Assembly (NCBI RefSeq): GCF_011355085.1
Contig: NZ_VXCP01000049.1
Location: 1 to 49,035 of the forward strand
Direction of reading: 5' to 3'
DNA length: 49,035 nucleotides
DNA from: Pseudomonas akapageensis
Lineage (GTDB): Bacteria > Pseudomonadota > Gammaproteobacteria > Pseudomonadales > Pseudomonadaceae
Below the pieces are notes generated by a model. It saw only the letters and a list, made by a program, of their open reading frames with translations. It ran no database searches and had not been told where the DNA came from. The translations under genes were made by a program, and so were the position numbers. Below are positions 41,602-49,035 of this stretch, piece after piece (position 1 is the stretch's first letter; every line of letters begins with the position of its first letter).

Positions 41602-42513
41602 TTGCCTGCCATCGCGCTGCGTGCCGCTCTATCGATACTGCTGTACCTGCTGACGCCCGTCGCCTTCGCACAACCTGTCACCTGGAACGATGATTTCGGC
41701 CCGGTCACCTTCGAGCATCCGCCGCGTCGTGTGGTGGTCCTGGACTGGGGGCTGGTCGAACAATTGCTGGCCATTGGCGTCACTCCCGTCGGAGTCGGCG
41801 AGCCGGACGGTTACCGCCGCTGGGTATCGATCCCGGAACTGCCGGCCAGCGTGGCCGATGTCGGTGCCCGTCGCGAACCCAACCTCGAAGCCATGAGCCA
41901 GTTGCGCCCGGACCTGATTCTGGCGACGCCGGAATACACATCGATCTTGCCCCTGTTAAACGCGGTGGCGCCGACCATGCTCCTGGCCACCTTCGATGAC
42001 CACGGCCAACCGCTGCAACGCTCACGACACATCACCACACTGCTTGGCCGCATGCTGGGTCACGAAGCACAGGCCGATGCCCTGCTGAAACGGGTCGACA
42101 AGCGTTTCGCCGAAGCCCGGGCGGCCCTTGCCGGACAAGCCCGCGAACCCTTGTACCTGGTGACCTTCCTCGATGAGCGCCACTTGCGCGTCAACGGCGG
42201 ACAGGGCCTGTACCAGGCGGTGCTCGACCAGCTCGGCCTGCGCAACGCGTGGCAAGGCCCCACCAGTTCCTGGGGCTTTGCCACCATCACCCTGTCTGCT
42301 CTGGCAACACCGGCCGATGCGCGCCTGGTGCTGTTCGAACCCTTGCCGGACCGCGCCGTCCTGGACCGCAATCCGATCTGGAAAGCCCTGAGCGCCGTAC
42401 GAGAACAGCGGGTCGACAGCCTGCCCGCCGTCTGGCCCTACGGCGGCGTCAGCAGTGCCGAACGCCTTGCCCTGTTGCTGCAGCAACGCTTTGCCCCGAG
42501 CGCCCAGCCATGA
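41602..42513 (+). CDS. fhuD: Periplasmic ferric hydroxamate-binding protein
   Basis: 303 residues from a TTG start with GGAG nine bases upstream; no ATG fits. Signal peptide (LRAALSILLYLLTPVAFA). FhuD features include VLDWGLVEQLLAIGVTPVGV, YRRWVSIPELPASVADVGAR then REPNLEAM, LYQAVLDQLGLRNAWQGPTS and VPAVWPYGG-like LPAVWPYGGVSSAERL. It delivers the siderophore-iron complex to FhuB. It lies 15 bases after fhuC and overlaps fhuB by 4 bases (ATGA). Confidence 0.92.
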   Translation: MPAIALRAALSILLYLLTPVAFAQPVTWNDDFGPVTFEHPPRRVVVLDWGLVEQLLAIGVTPVGVGEPDGYRRWVSIPELPASVADVGARREPNLEAMSQLRPDLILATPEYTSILPLLNAVAPTMLLATFDDHGQPLQRSRHITTLLGRMLGHEAQADALLKRVDKRFAEARAALAGQAREPLYLVTFLDERHLRVNGGQGLYQAVLDQLGLRNAWQGPTSSWGFATITLSALATPADARLVLFEPLPDRAVLDRNPIWKALSAVREQRVDSLPAVWPYGGVSSAERLALLLQQRFAPSAQP

Positions 42514-44489
42514 TTTTGCACGTCATCAACCGTCGTCCCGCGCCGCTGCTGATCATGCTGCTGATCGGCGCCATCGCCCTGGCTGCCAGCAACCTGGCCA
42601 CACACCTGCCTGTAGACCTGTGGTGGCAAGCGATCAGCGCCCCTCAGGACGAGCAGCTTGACCAATTACTCGTGCATTACAGCTGGCTGCCACGCATGAC
42701 CATGGCCTGGCTGTGTGGCGCGACCCTGGCCCTGACCGGCTGCGTGTTGCAGCAGGCGTTGCGCAACCCGCTGGCCGAGCCCGCCACCCTGGGCATCGCT
42801 TCCGGCGCGCAACTGGCATTGAGCATGGCCACGTTGTGGGCGCCGTGGTTGCTGGTCAACGGCCGCGAATGGCTGGCGCTGGCCGGCGGTGGCGTGGCGC
42901 TGCTGCTGGTATTCGCCCTGGCCTGGCGCAAGGCATTCAGCCCGTTGGCGCTGATCCTCGGCGGCATCCTGGTGTCGTTGTACTTCGGTGCGGTCAATGC
43001 CGGGCTGATGATTCTGCACGGTCAGGAACTGGGCCCGCTGTTCATCTGGGGTGCGGGCTCACTGGTGCAACAGGACTGGCAGCAAGTGCAATTCCTGCTG
43101 CCGCGACTGCTGCCGGCGTTGGGAATACTGCTGTTGATCCGCCCGCTGACCCTGCTGGGCCTGGAAGACTCCGGCGCCCGGGCCCTGGGGCTGTCACTCA
43201 ATCGCAGCCGCTTGATCGCCTTGCTTTTGGCCCTGTGGCTGAGCGGCTGCGTGGTGGCCAGTGTCGGCATGATCGGCTTTATCGGCCTCACGGCGCCCAG
43301 CCTGTGCAGCATGCTCGGGGCGCGTCGGCTGCGCGACCGCCTGCTGTGGTCGCCACTGCTCGGTGCGCTGCTGTTGTGGCTCACCGATCTGCTGGTCCAA
43401 CGCCTGGAAGGGTTCGACGGCGGTTTCCTGCCCACCGGCGCGGCGACGGCACTGGTCGGCGCCCCGCTGTTGATCTGGTTGGTGCAAGGCCTGCGCCTGC
43501 GTGGCGAGGCACCCCGCTCGAGCGACAACAGCACCCTGCCTCGGCATTCGAGCCGCACACTGTTGCTGGGGCTTGCGCTGTTGCTGGCCGCGACCGTACT
43601 GGTCGCCCTGGCCTTCGGCGCTGGCCCCCACGGCTGGACCTGGAGCCAGGGGGCGATGCTGGACGAACTGCTGGCCTGGCGTGCGCCGCGGGTGTTGGCC
43701 GCCATCGGTTGCGGCGCCTTGCTGGCGCTGGCCGGCTGCCTGATCCAGCGCCTGACCGGCAACCCGCTGGCGAGCCCCGAACTGCTCGGCATCAGTTCCG
43801 GTGCGGCCATGGGCATGTTGCTGGCGCTGATTCTGTTGCCCGCTGCCAGCAATGGCGCACTGATCGGCGCCAGCACCCTCGGCGCGGTGATTACCTTTGC
43901 CGCCTTGCTGGCCTTGAGCCGACGCGACAACTTCTCCCCGACCCAACTGTTGCTCGTGGGCATCGCTGTCGGCGCGCTGTTCGACGCGCTGCTGCAGATC
44001 CTCCTGGCCAACGGCGACTCCCGCGCCCAACAGATGCTCAACTGGATGGCCGGTTCCACCTATCGCGCCAATGAGCAGACATCGTGGCTGCTTGGCGTGA
44101 CGCTGATGCTGTTCGGCGGTTTGTGCCTGATGCTGCATCGCTGGCTGGACATTCTGCCGCTGGGCGAAGCGGCAACTCGCGGTTTCGGTGTCAGCCTGCG
44201 TGGCAGTCGCCTGGCCTTGCTGGGGCTCAGCGCGTTGATGACGGCCTGCGCCACTGTGGTCATCGGCCCCTTGAGCTTCATCGGCCTGCTGGCCCCCCAC
44301 CTGACCCGCATGCTCGGGCTGGTGCGGGCACGAGCACAACTGGCGGGAGCGATTTTGCTGGGGGCGCTGGTCATGGTCGCGGCGGACTGGCTGGGGCGCA
44401 ATGTGCTTTACCCTTATCAGATGCCCGCCGGCTTGCTGGCGGCGCTGATCGCCGGCCCCTATCTGATGATGCAGTTGTGGCGGCGTTGA
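42510..44489 (+). CDS. fhuB: Ferric hydroxamate ABC transporter permease, fused double unit
   Basis: 659 residues, the length of E. coli FhuB (two BtuC/FecCD-type halves in one polypeptide, about 20 membrane segments). Each half carries the FecCD marks: CVLQQALRNPLAEPATLGI with GFIGLTAPS in the first, and CLIQRLTGNPLASPELLGIS with SFIGLLAPHLTRML in the second. It forms the inner-membrane channel for hydroxamate siderophores. Its stop lies 9 bases from the convergent fhuF-like gene. GGGCTCAG/CTGAGCCC at 44495-44516 makes a stem-loop between them, without a T-run. Confidence 0.95.
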   Translation: MILHVINRRPAPLLIMLLIGAIALAASNLATHLPVDLWWQAISAPQDEQLDQLLVHYSWLPRMTMAWLCGATLALTGCVLQQALRNPLAEPATLGIASGAQLALSMATLWAPWLLVNGREWLALAGGGVALLLVFALAWRKAFSPLALILGGILVSLYFGAVNAGLMILHGQELGPLFIWGAGSLVQQDWQQVQFLLPRLLPALGILLLIRPLTLLGLEDSGARALGLSLNRSRLIALLLALWLSGCVVASVGMIGFIGLTAPSLCSMLGARRLRDRLLWSPLLGALLLWLTDLLVQRLEGFDGGFLPTGAATALVGAPLLIWLVQGLRLRGEAPRSSDNSTLPRHSSRTLLLGLALLLAATVLVALAFGAGPHGWTWSQGAMLDELLAWRAPRVLAAIGCGALLALAGCLIQRLTGNPLASPELLGISSGAAMGMLLALILLPAASNGALIGASTLGAVITFAALLALSRRDNFSPTQLLLVGIAVGALFDALLQILLANGDSRAQQMLNWMAGSTYRANEQTSWLLGVTLMLFGGLCLMLHRWLDILPLGEAATRGFGVSLRGSRLALLGLSALMTACATVVIGPLSFIGLLAPHLTRMLGLVRARAQLAGAILLGALVMVAADWLGRNVLYPYQMPAGLLAALIAGPYLMMQLWRR

Positions 44490-44498
44490 GGCCCGGGC

Positions 44499-45269
44499 TC
44501 AGTCGACGCTGAGCCCACGCTCGGCCAGGGCATAACGCAGCAGCAGCTCATCGCTGATCAGCGGGCAATCGCTACAGCACTCATAACCGGGCAGCCCGTC
44601 ACGCAAGCAGCACTGACGGCGCTGGCGGATCTCCAGTGGGCCTTGTGGCCCTTGCATCTGCACATAGCGCACCGGTTCGAAAAGCCGGTTGCGCTTGCCG
44701 TCCGGCCGTTCGCGAATGGCGATCAGCGCCTCACCGTGGGCCAGGATCTCGGCCGGCAGGCCACGCTTGGCCAGCACCCCGACTATGGTTTCCACGTAAT
44801 TGCCGGCATTGTTCCACAGCACCCGCGGCGATAGCTTGACCAGCCGCGCCAGGGCGTCGATGAAGGGCTCCAGGTTGCCCTCGATCAAGGGTTGGAAACG
44901 CTGCCATGCATCCTCGGGGGCCACCAGGTCGCCGCGATTGGGCAACACCAGGCAGCTGGGCAGCCCTTGGGCGTCGATGACCACGTCGATGTCGTCCAGC
45001 GTTATCGGCAGGGTTCGCCCCAGCGCCAGGCTTGCGGCTACCGCCGCGGGCAGCAAGGTCAGGAAATAGTCCTTGGACCACAAGGAAGCCAGAGCCCGGC
45101 GATCGGCCCCGGGATAGCCCTGACCATAGAGGTCCAGGCACCGTTCAAGCTGCTGTGCTTCGACAAAACGTCGTCCAGGTACCACCGGTTTGTTACCGGC
45201 ACTCAGGCTCAAACCTTCGGCGTATACCGCCAGTTCTCCGGAAAACAACGGGGCCAATACATCGATCAA
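44499..45269 (-). CDS. fhuF: FhuF-like ferric siderophore reductase (2Fe-2S)
   Basis: 256 residues. The C-terminal cysteine motif CC-x10-C-x2-C (Cys220, 221, 232, 235) matches the unusual 2Fe-2S site of FhuF; an extra Cys231 is present. The family reduces Fe(III) in hydroxamate siderophores in the cytoplasm so iron is released, which fits the adjacent fhuCDB. The most credible start is a TTG at 45269 giving MIDVLAPLFSGELA, the usual family N-terminus; the frame is open further upstream but overlaps the sigma gene. It is the second gene of the sigma-factor operon. Confidence 0.85.
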   Translation of the reverse strand: MIDVLAPLFSGELAVYAEGLSLSAGNKPVVPGRRFVEAQQLERCLDLYGQGYPGADRRALASLWSKDYFLTLLPAAVAASLALGRTLPITLDDIDVVIDAQGLPSCLVLPNRGDLVAPEDAWQRFQPLIEGNLEPFIDALARLVKLSPRVLWNNAGNYVETIVGVLAKRGLPAEILAHGEALIAIRERPDGKRNRLFEPVRYVQMQGPQGPLEIRQRRQCCLRDGLPGYECCSDCPLISDELLLRYALAERGLSVD

Positions 45270-45306
45270 AGCGTGTACATCCGTGTGAGAGGCAAATCGA
45301 AGGCGT

Positions 45307-45843
45307 TCATTGTGCCCGGGTTGCAGCAGGTATGCCCAGGCGCCGACGGCAATGGGTCAGGGCATCGCGCAGCAGGAAATTGATCAAGGTCGGCGAAGCT
45401 TCCATCTGGCGCGCGGCTTCGCGTTGAGTATGCCCCTGCAGTTGCGTCATCTCGAAAATGCGCCGGGTTCGTTCAGGCAACTCCAACAAGGCTTTGTGTA
45501 CCTGTTCCAGCATCGCCCGGTGAATGACCGCCGCCTCCGGTGAAGGTTTGGAACACAGCAACACGTGCGCCTGCTCTTCACCCACGCTGTGACAGTTTTC
45601 CCATTGCTGACGGCGCAGGCGGTCGATCGACAGGTTGCGAACCATCCGGTAGAGATAACCGAGCGTATGCGCCACGGGCTGGTCGACCGGCTGCTCGCGC
45701 AATTTGAGGTAGATATCCTGTGCTACGTCATCTGCTTGTTGGCGACATCCTAGGATGGCGTGTGCTCTGTCGATCAAGGCTTGGCGATTTTCGAAGAAAG
45801 TCTTCAACAGATCCGGATTGTTTTTCGTTCCATGAGTCTTCAA
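45307..45843 (-). CDS. ECF iron-starvation sigma factor, PvdS-like, without FecR partner
   Basis: 178 residues. Region 2 (about 12-80) contains NRQALIDRAHAILGCRQQAD with DVAQDIYLKL and YRMVRNLSIDRLRR; region 4 (about 110-170) contains LPERTRRIFEMTQLQG and SPTLINFLLRDALTHCRRRL. The GCR-x2-A-D-DV-x-QD and SPTL-NF-x-RDAL-HCR stretches are those of PvdS rather than of FecI. No anti-sigma (FecR) gene follows; instead a FhuF-like gene lies 37 bases downstream. A strong Fur-box candidate precedes it, so it should be made under iron limitation and may drive siderophore genes, possibly the NRPS at the right edge. Confidence 0.88.
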   Translation of the reverse strand: MKTHGTKNNPDLLKTFFENRQALIDRAHAILGCRQQADDVAQDIYLKLREQPVDQPVAHTLGYLYRMVRNLSIDRLRRQQWENCHSVGEEQAHVLLCSKPSPEAAVIHRAMLEQVHKALLELPERTRRIFEMTQLQGHTQREAARQMEASPTLINFLLRDALTHCRRRLGIPAATRAQ

Positions 45844-45899
45844 GGCGAAGCACCTTCAGGCAAATAAGAAGGGGTGAACCCGAGCGACGTAATGCTATT

Positions 45900-45918
45900 A
45901 CAAACCATTATCATTAGC
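45900..45918 (-). promoter_or_regulatory. Fur-box candidate upstream of the PvdS-like sigma gene
   Basis: On the minus strand GCTAATGATAATGGTTTGT matches the 19-base Fur consensus at about 13 positions, including an unbroken TAATGATAAT core. It lies about 57 bases before the sigma-factor ATG, a normal promoter position. Confidence 0.8.
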
Positions 45919-45929
45919 AATTGATGACA

Positions 45930-46254
45930 AAGTGTTACTACAGATTTTTTGAGGTGAAATAAGAGGCTCCTCCACTAATCCAGGCATGCGCGATGCCCAT
46001 GGAGGAAGGGACGAGGCAGGAACAATGGGCTATGACCTGTACGAAAAGTCGCCGAGCAGCGATCAGATCAAGGCGAAAACAGGCGAGGAAAGGACCGGGT
46101 CGCGCTCGTCTTGACGGGATGCCAATAAGCATTCCGATCGGACTCGCGCGTTTAACGGGGCTCATATCATCCTACGGATGAAAGAAACCTGTTGAAAGCC
46201 TGAATATGACAGCCTCAGTCAGGAATACGATCATCCGCAGCAGGTTGATACCTG
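45930..46254. other. Unassigned interval between sigma operon and gltS
   Basis: About 325 bases. Short opposing frames exist at 45993-46181 (+, 62 codons) and 45938-46165 (-, 75 codons), but neither has a convincing ribosome site or recognisable protein, and both are rich in Arg. No terminator or RNA gene was identified with confidence. Confidence 0.3.
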
Positions 46255-47466
46255 TCAGCCCGCAACACCCAGGAAAGGGAGTGCCAAATACAACTTGATG
46301 ACGATTGCGTTAGTGATATCAATGAAAAAAGCCCCCACCATCGGGACAACCAAAAATGCAATCTGCGAAGGTCCGTAGCGCTGCGTCACCGCTTGCATAT
46401 TGGCAATAGCGGTTGGCGTAGCACCGAGCCCGAAACCGCAGTGCCCCGCTGCCAGAACCGCCGAATCATAGTTGCTCCCCATGACACGGAACGTCACGAA
46501 AATAGCAAACAGGGCCATCATCAACGCTTGCGCAGCCAAGAGGATGAAAATGGGTAACGCCAGTGCGGCCAGATCCCAGAGTTTGAGCGACATCAGAGCA
46601 ATGGCCAAAAACAACGACAAACTGACGTTACCCAGCACTGAAACTTCACGCTCAAATACCTGATGCCAGCCAAGTGCCGATAGCCCATTGCGCAACATCA
46701 CACCGACGAACAAAACACACACGAACGTTGGCAACTCAAATGCCGTGCCTTGAATAATCCCATTCAGGAATGTCCCCACCTGCAGGCTTATTGCGAGCAA
46801 CGCCAGGGTCTCGATAAACGAAAAAGAGGTAATCATGCGCTGGTGGTTAGGCTGTTCAAAACCCTTTGGCAGACGCGGATCCACTTGCCCGACGCCCGGT
46901 GTCTGGACGCGCTTGATGAGCAAGCGAGCGACCGGGCCACCAATCAAACCACCCAGCACCAGACCAAAGGTCGCGGAGGCAATGGCCAGTTCGGACGCAG
47001 AGGCCACTCCATATTTCTCACTGAATACCACCCCCCACGCAGCGCCAGTACCGTGCCCACCCGACAACGTAATAGAGCCGGCCAGCAACCCCATTAGCGG
47101 ATCAAGTCCCAATGCCGTGGCCAACCCGATACCCATGGCATTTTGCACCAGCAAAAGCGCCGTCACCACAAGCAGGAAAATACCCAGTACCCGCCCGCCT
47201 TTTTTAAGGCTGGTGAAGTCTGCATTCAAGCCAATAGTGGCAAAAAACGCCAACATCAAAGGGGTCTGCAGCGAAGAATCGAATCGGACCTCGACATCAG
47301 CGAACACTCGCAACGCCAAGAGCAACACGGCGACCAATAATCCACCGGCAACCGGCTCCGGAATATTATAGGTGCGTAAAAACCCGATTCGAGCGACCAG
47401 CCCGCGCCCCAGCAAAAGCACTAAAGAGGCGGCAACTAGAGTTGAATAAAAATCGAGTTGAAACAT
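46255..47466 (-). CDS. gltS: Sodium/glutamate symporter
   Basis: 403 residues with about 10-12 membrane segments and two-fold pseudo-symmetry. GltS marks: YNIPEPVAGGLLVA near the N-terminus, LMLAFFATIGLNADFTSLKKGG, SITLSGGHGTGAAWG in the first re-entrant region, and AAGHCGFGLGATPTAIANM in the second. It imports L-glutamate with Na+ across the inner membrane. AGAGG precedes the ATG. It sits between the sigma operon and the NRPS on the same strand. Its role there may be incidental, or it may supply a siderophore precursor (glutamate); the latter is speculation. It is AT-richer than the flanking iron genes. Confidence 0.93.
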   Translation of the reverse strand: MFQLDFYSTLVAASLVLLLGRGLVARIGFLRTYNIPEPVAGGLLVAVLLLALRVFADVEVRFDSSLQTPLMLAFFATIGLNADFTSLKKGGRVLGIFLLVVTALLLVQNAMGIGLATALGLDPLMGLLAGSITLSGGHGTGAAWGVVFSEKYGVASASELAIASATFGLVLGGLIGGPVARLLIKRVQTPGVGQVDPRLPKGFEQPNHQRMITSFSFIETLALLAISLQVGTFLNGIIQGTAFELPTFVCVLFVGVMLRNGLSALGWHQVFEREVSVLGNVSLSLFLAIALMSLKLWDLAALALPIFILLAAQALMMALFAIFVTFRVMGSNYDSAVLAAGHCGFGLGATPTAIANMQAVTQRYGPSQIAFLVVPMVGAFFIDITNAIVIKLYLALPFLGVAG

Positions 47467-47983
47467 CGGAACAGCCCTCTGTATTCATGAAGAAGCGGAT
47501 TCGTTCCTTGGTCCCGCCATATGGATAGGATTGAGTGTACTTAATCCTGCTTTATTTAGGGGGCATAGCTTTATCAGGAGGCACACTTTTAACACAGTTT
47601 TTTTGCGCACAAAATCCCAGACTGCAATCTTGGCAATTGAAAATGGGATCGACTTAAAGGCACAACATCGGGGCGCTTGAACTTTCCTTGATCAAACTCT
47701 TAACTATAGACAGCCTTCTTTTTCAAAATGATACCCGCCACTAAAGCGCAGCACCTTACCCGACTCACTACGCATTCTCCAAACGCTCTAAACGTTTAAT
47801 ATGTAACATTTTTCAAGCGCTACCGCCGACTGCCGATTATTGAATCCATGAAGTAACAAAACATTGCTATGCCATCAGGATCTTGATCATTCATGCCCAA
47901 ACGCATGGCGTTATAGAGCAGGCTCGCGATCTTTCGAGCGATAGTTACCGGCCACCTTTTTCCCGCAATTGCGTGAAGAACCC
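47467..47983. other. Long AT-rich intergenic region upstream of gltS
   Basis: About 517 bases with no believable open reading frame on either strand. It should contain the gltS promoter at its left end. Composition is clearly more AT-rich than the surrounding genes. I see no tRNA, repeat or CRISPR structure; a small RNA cannot be excluded. Confidence 0.4.
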
Positions 47984-48021
47984 AAAAAAAACCACGCGTA
48001 CGGATAGATCCGTGCGCGTGG
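47984..48021 (-). terminator. Rho-independent terminator of the NRPS gene
   Basis: On the minus strand CCACGCGCACGGA pairs with TCCGTACGCGTGG (one mismatch) around TCTA and is followed by eight T residues. It lies 20 bases past the NRPS stop codon. Confidence 0.9.
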
Positions 48022-48041
48022 CTTTCTTCACTTCATTTCAT

Positions 48042-49035
48042 TCAGGATCGAGGCAAACACTGCGCGAGACTGTGCAGAAATGCGGGTTCACGAATGATGC
48101 CGGCATGGCTACCGGCAATCTCCAGCCGCGCCTGTACCTTCACGCCGACTCCCTGCTCCAGGACCTTCTGTGCTTCTATAGACACGTCTGCCACTTCGCT
48201 CGACCACCAGCACAGCGGCGCCACGTCGCAAGACTGCAACGTGCACGTTGTGGTCAGGCCGTTGAGGTGGCGCATCACCGCGAATCCTTGAGCGATATCC
48301 GACTGCTCGATACGCGGCGCATCCCCCCGCGATTGCGCGACCGCCCAGGCCAGCACGGCCTCGATCAACCCGGCGTCGCTGCATCCGCCCAGACGTTCCT
48401 CGGCAATCCTGTCCTCGATGGCGGTCAGCGGTACATCACCAAACAACTCCGCCAGATAACGGGCAAAGCCGCTGTCCAGGTCCGTCTCACCCGCATCACC
48501 TGCGGCATCACCCAGCCCGGGCACGAAAGGGTCGACCAGGCCGAGGAATGCCACGGATTCGCCGGCTTCGCGCAGCAGCCGTGCCATCTCCACTGCCAAT
48601 GCGCCTCCCAGGGACCAGCCCAACAGGTGATAGGGCCCCTGCGGTTGTGCCTGACGAATCGACTGCACGTAATCGTGCGCCATCTGCGCCAGCGAGCTGT
48701 CGCGCCAGGTCGGCTCGATGAAGCTGCGGCACAGCAAGCCATCGACCTGCCAGGTCGCTTCCAGTGCCCGCGCCAGCGGGTAGTAACCGAACAGCGTGCC
48801 GCCGCCCGGGTGCACGCAGAACAGCCGAGGCGCACCGGCAGCGGCCTGATTGAGCGGCACCCGTGGCGACACTTCGGCAGACGTAGCCTGTACCCGTTGC
48901 AACAGATCGCTCAAGCGCGGGTACTGCATCAGTTGATCGAGGCGGACCTTGAGGCCCAACCGGTCCTGCAGTGCAGCGGTCAAGGTCAAGGCCAGCAGGG
49001 AATGACCGCCCAGATCGAAGAAGTGGTCATCGAGG
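48042..49035 (-). CDS. Nonribosomal peptide synthetase, C-terminal carrier and thioesterase domains (partial)
   Basis: The frame is open from the right edge to the stop at 48042; an internal Met at 48989 is not the true start. It begins inside a peptidyl-carrier domain with DDHFFDLGGHSLLAL, whose Ser takes the phosphopantetheine arm. After a linker comes a type I thioesterase: FCVHPGGGTLFGYYPLARAL, nucleophile Ser in GWSLGGALAVEMA, and a terminal GSHAGIIRE with the catalytic His. A terminal thioesterase marks the last module of an assembly line, releasing the peptide. Given the PvdS-like sigma factor and iron uptake genes beside it, a peptide siderophore (pyoverdine or a second one) is a reasonable guess. 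The product cannot be read from this end. Confidence 0.9.
   Translation of the reverse strand, partial: LDDHFFDLGGHSLLALTLTAALQDRLGLKVRLDQLMQYPRLSDLLQRVQATSAEVSPRVPLNQAAAGAPRLFCVHPGGGTLFGYYPLARALEATWQVDGLLCRSFIEPTWRDSSLAQMAHDYVQSIRQAQPQGPYHLLGWSLGGALAVEMARLLREAGESVAFLGLVDPFVPGLGDAAGDAGETDLDSGFARYLAELFGDVPLTAIEDRIAEERLGGCSDAGLIEAVLAWAVAQSRGDAPRIEQSDIAQGFAVMRHLNGLTTTCTLQSCDVAPLCWWSSEVADVSIEAQKVLEQGVGVKVQARLEIAGSHAGIIREPAFLHSLAQCLPRS

Noticed and set aside
47850..48025. CRISPR array or tRNA in the AT-rich gap before the NRPS terminator
   Set aside because: No regularly spaced repeats or cloverleaf were found; the only structure is the NRPS terminator.

Overview
The window is a GC-rich, densely packed bacterial chromosome segment that reads as a fluorescent-group Pseudomonas. 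The basis is the codon use, the GTGGGAGCTGGCTTGCC-type REP pair, three copies of the long CTCGTTCCCACGC...GCGTGGGAACGAG repeat, a PvdS-like iron-starvation sigma factor beside a nonribosomal peptide synthetase, and the family content overall. The species cannot be fixed from the sequence alone. No rRNA, tRNA, CRISPR array or insertion sequence was seen.

Region 1 (1-8.6 kb, mostly minus strand): the tail of an unidentified gene, an APC amino-acid permease, and a three-gene signalling operon (OmpR-type regulator, periplasmic solute-binding protein, tripartite hybrid histidine kinase). Then come a BetI-like TetR regulator, a class II aldolase-family protein and a PotD-like solute-binding protein with no permease or ATPase beside it. 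Divergent from the last (8.8-11.4 kb) are an old-yellow-enzyme type NADH:flavin oxidoreductase with a 4Fe-4S motif and an XRE-cupin regulator.

Region 2 (11.4-24.7 kb): an acidic-sugar or carboxylate catabolic island. One minus-strand operon (MFS importer, RhmD-like enolase-superfamily dehydratase, AraD1/GguC-like FAH protein, alpha-ketoglutarate semialdehyde dehydrogenase) matches an L-lyxonate/L-arabinonate type route to 2-oxoglutarate. A second minus-strand operon (MFS importer, lactonase-like amidohydrolase, divergent PdxA-like dehydrogenase) is transcribed away from a tripartite tricarboxylate transporter operon (tctCBA) that is followed by a LysR regulator. Related palindromes (ATAACC-N3-GGTTAT type) lie upstream of both operons, suggesting one regulator for the island.

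Region 3 (24.7-34.4 kb): a marR-emrA-emrB efflux operon with a perfect palindromic operator candidate, a crotonase-fold enzyme, a REP pair, three tandem copies of a small exported protein family of unknown function, a polyamine-type binding protein with a class III aminotransferase and a LuxR-type regulator, and a 68-residue protein.

Region 4 (34.5-36.7 kb): an orphan, visibly more AT-rich PAAR-tipped toxin with a polymorphic-toxin type 44-like C-terminus, an overlapping membrane-anchored presumptive immunity protein, and a small glycine-rich repeat protein.

Region 5 (36.8-49 kb): an iron island. It holds a ferric-iron ABC importer (fbpABC type) behind a Fur-box candidate, a hydroxamate-siderophore importer (fhuC-fhuD-fhuB), and a convergent operon of a PvdS-like ECF sigma factor and a FhuF-like ferric-siderophore reductase behind a strong Fur-box candidate. 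A GltS glutamate/Na+ symporter and the carrier-thioesterase end of an NRPS running off the right edge follow. Several operons carry strong stem-loops just after the binding-protein gene, as expected for differential mRNA stability.
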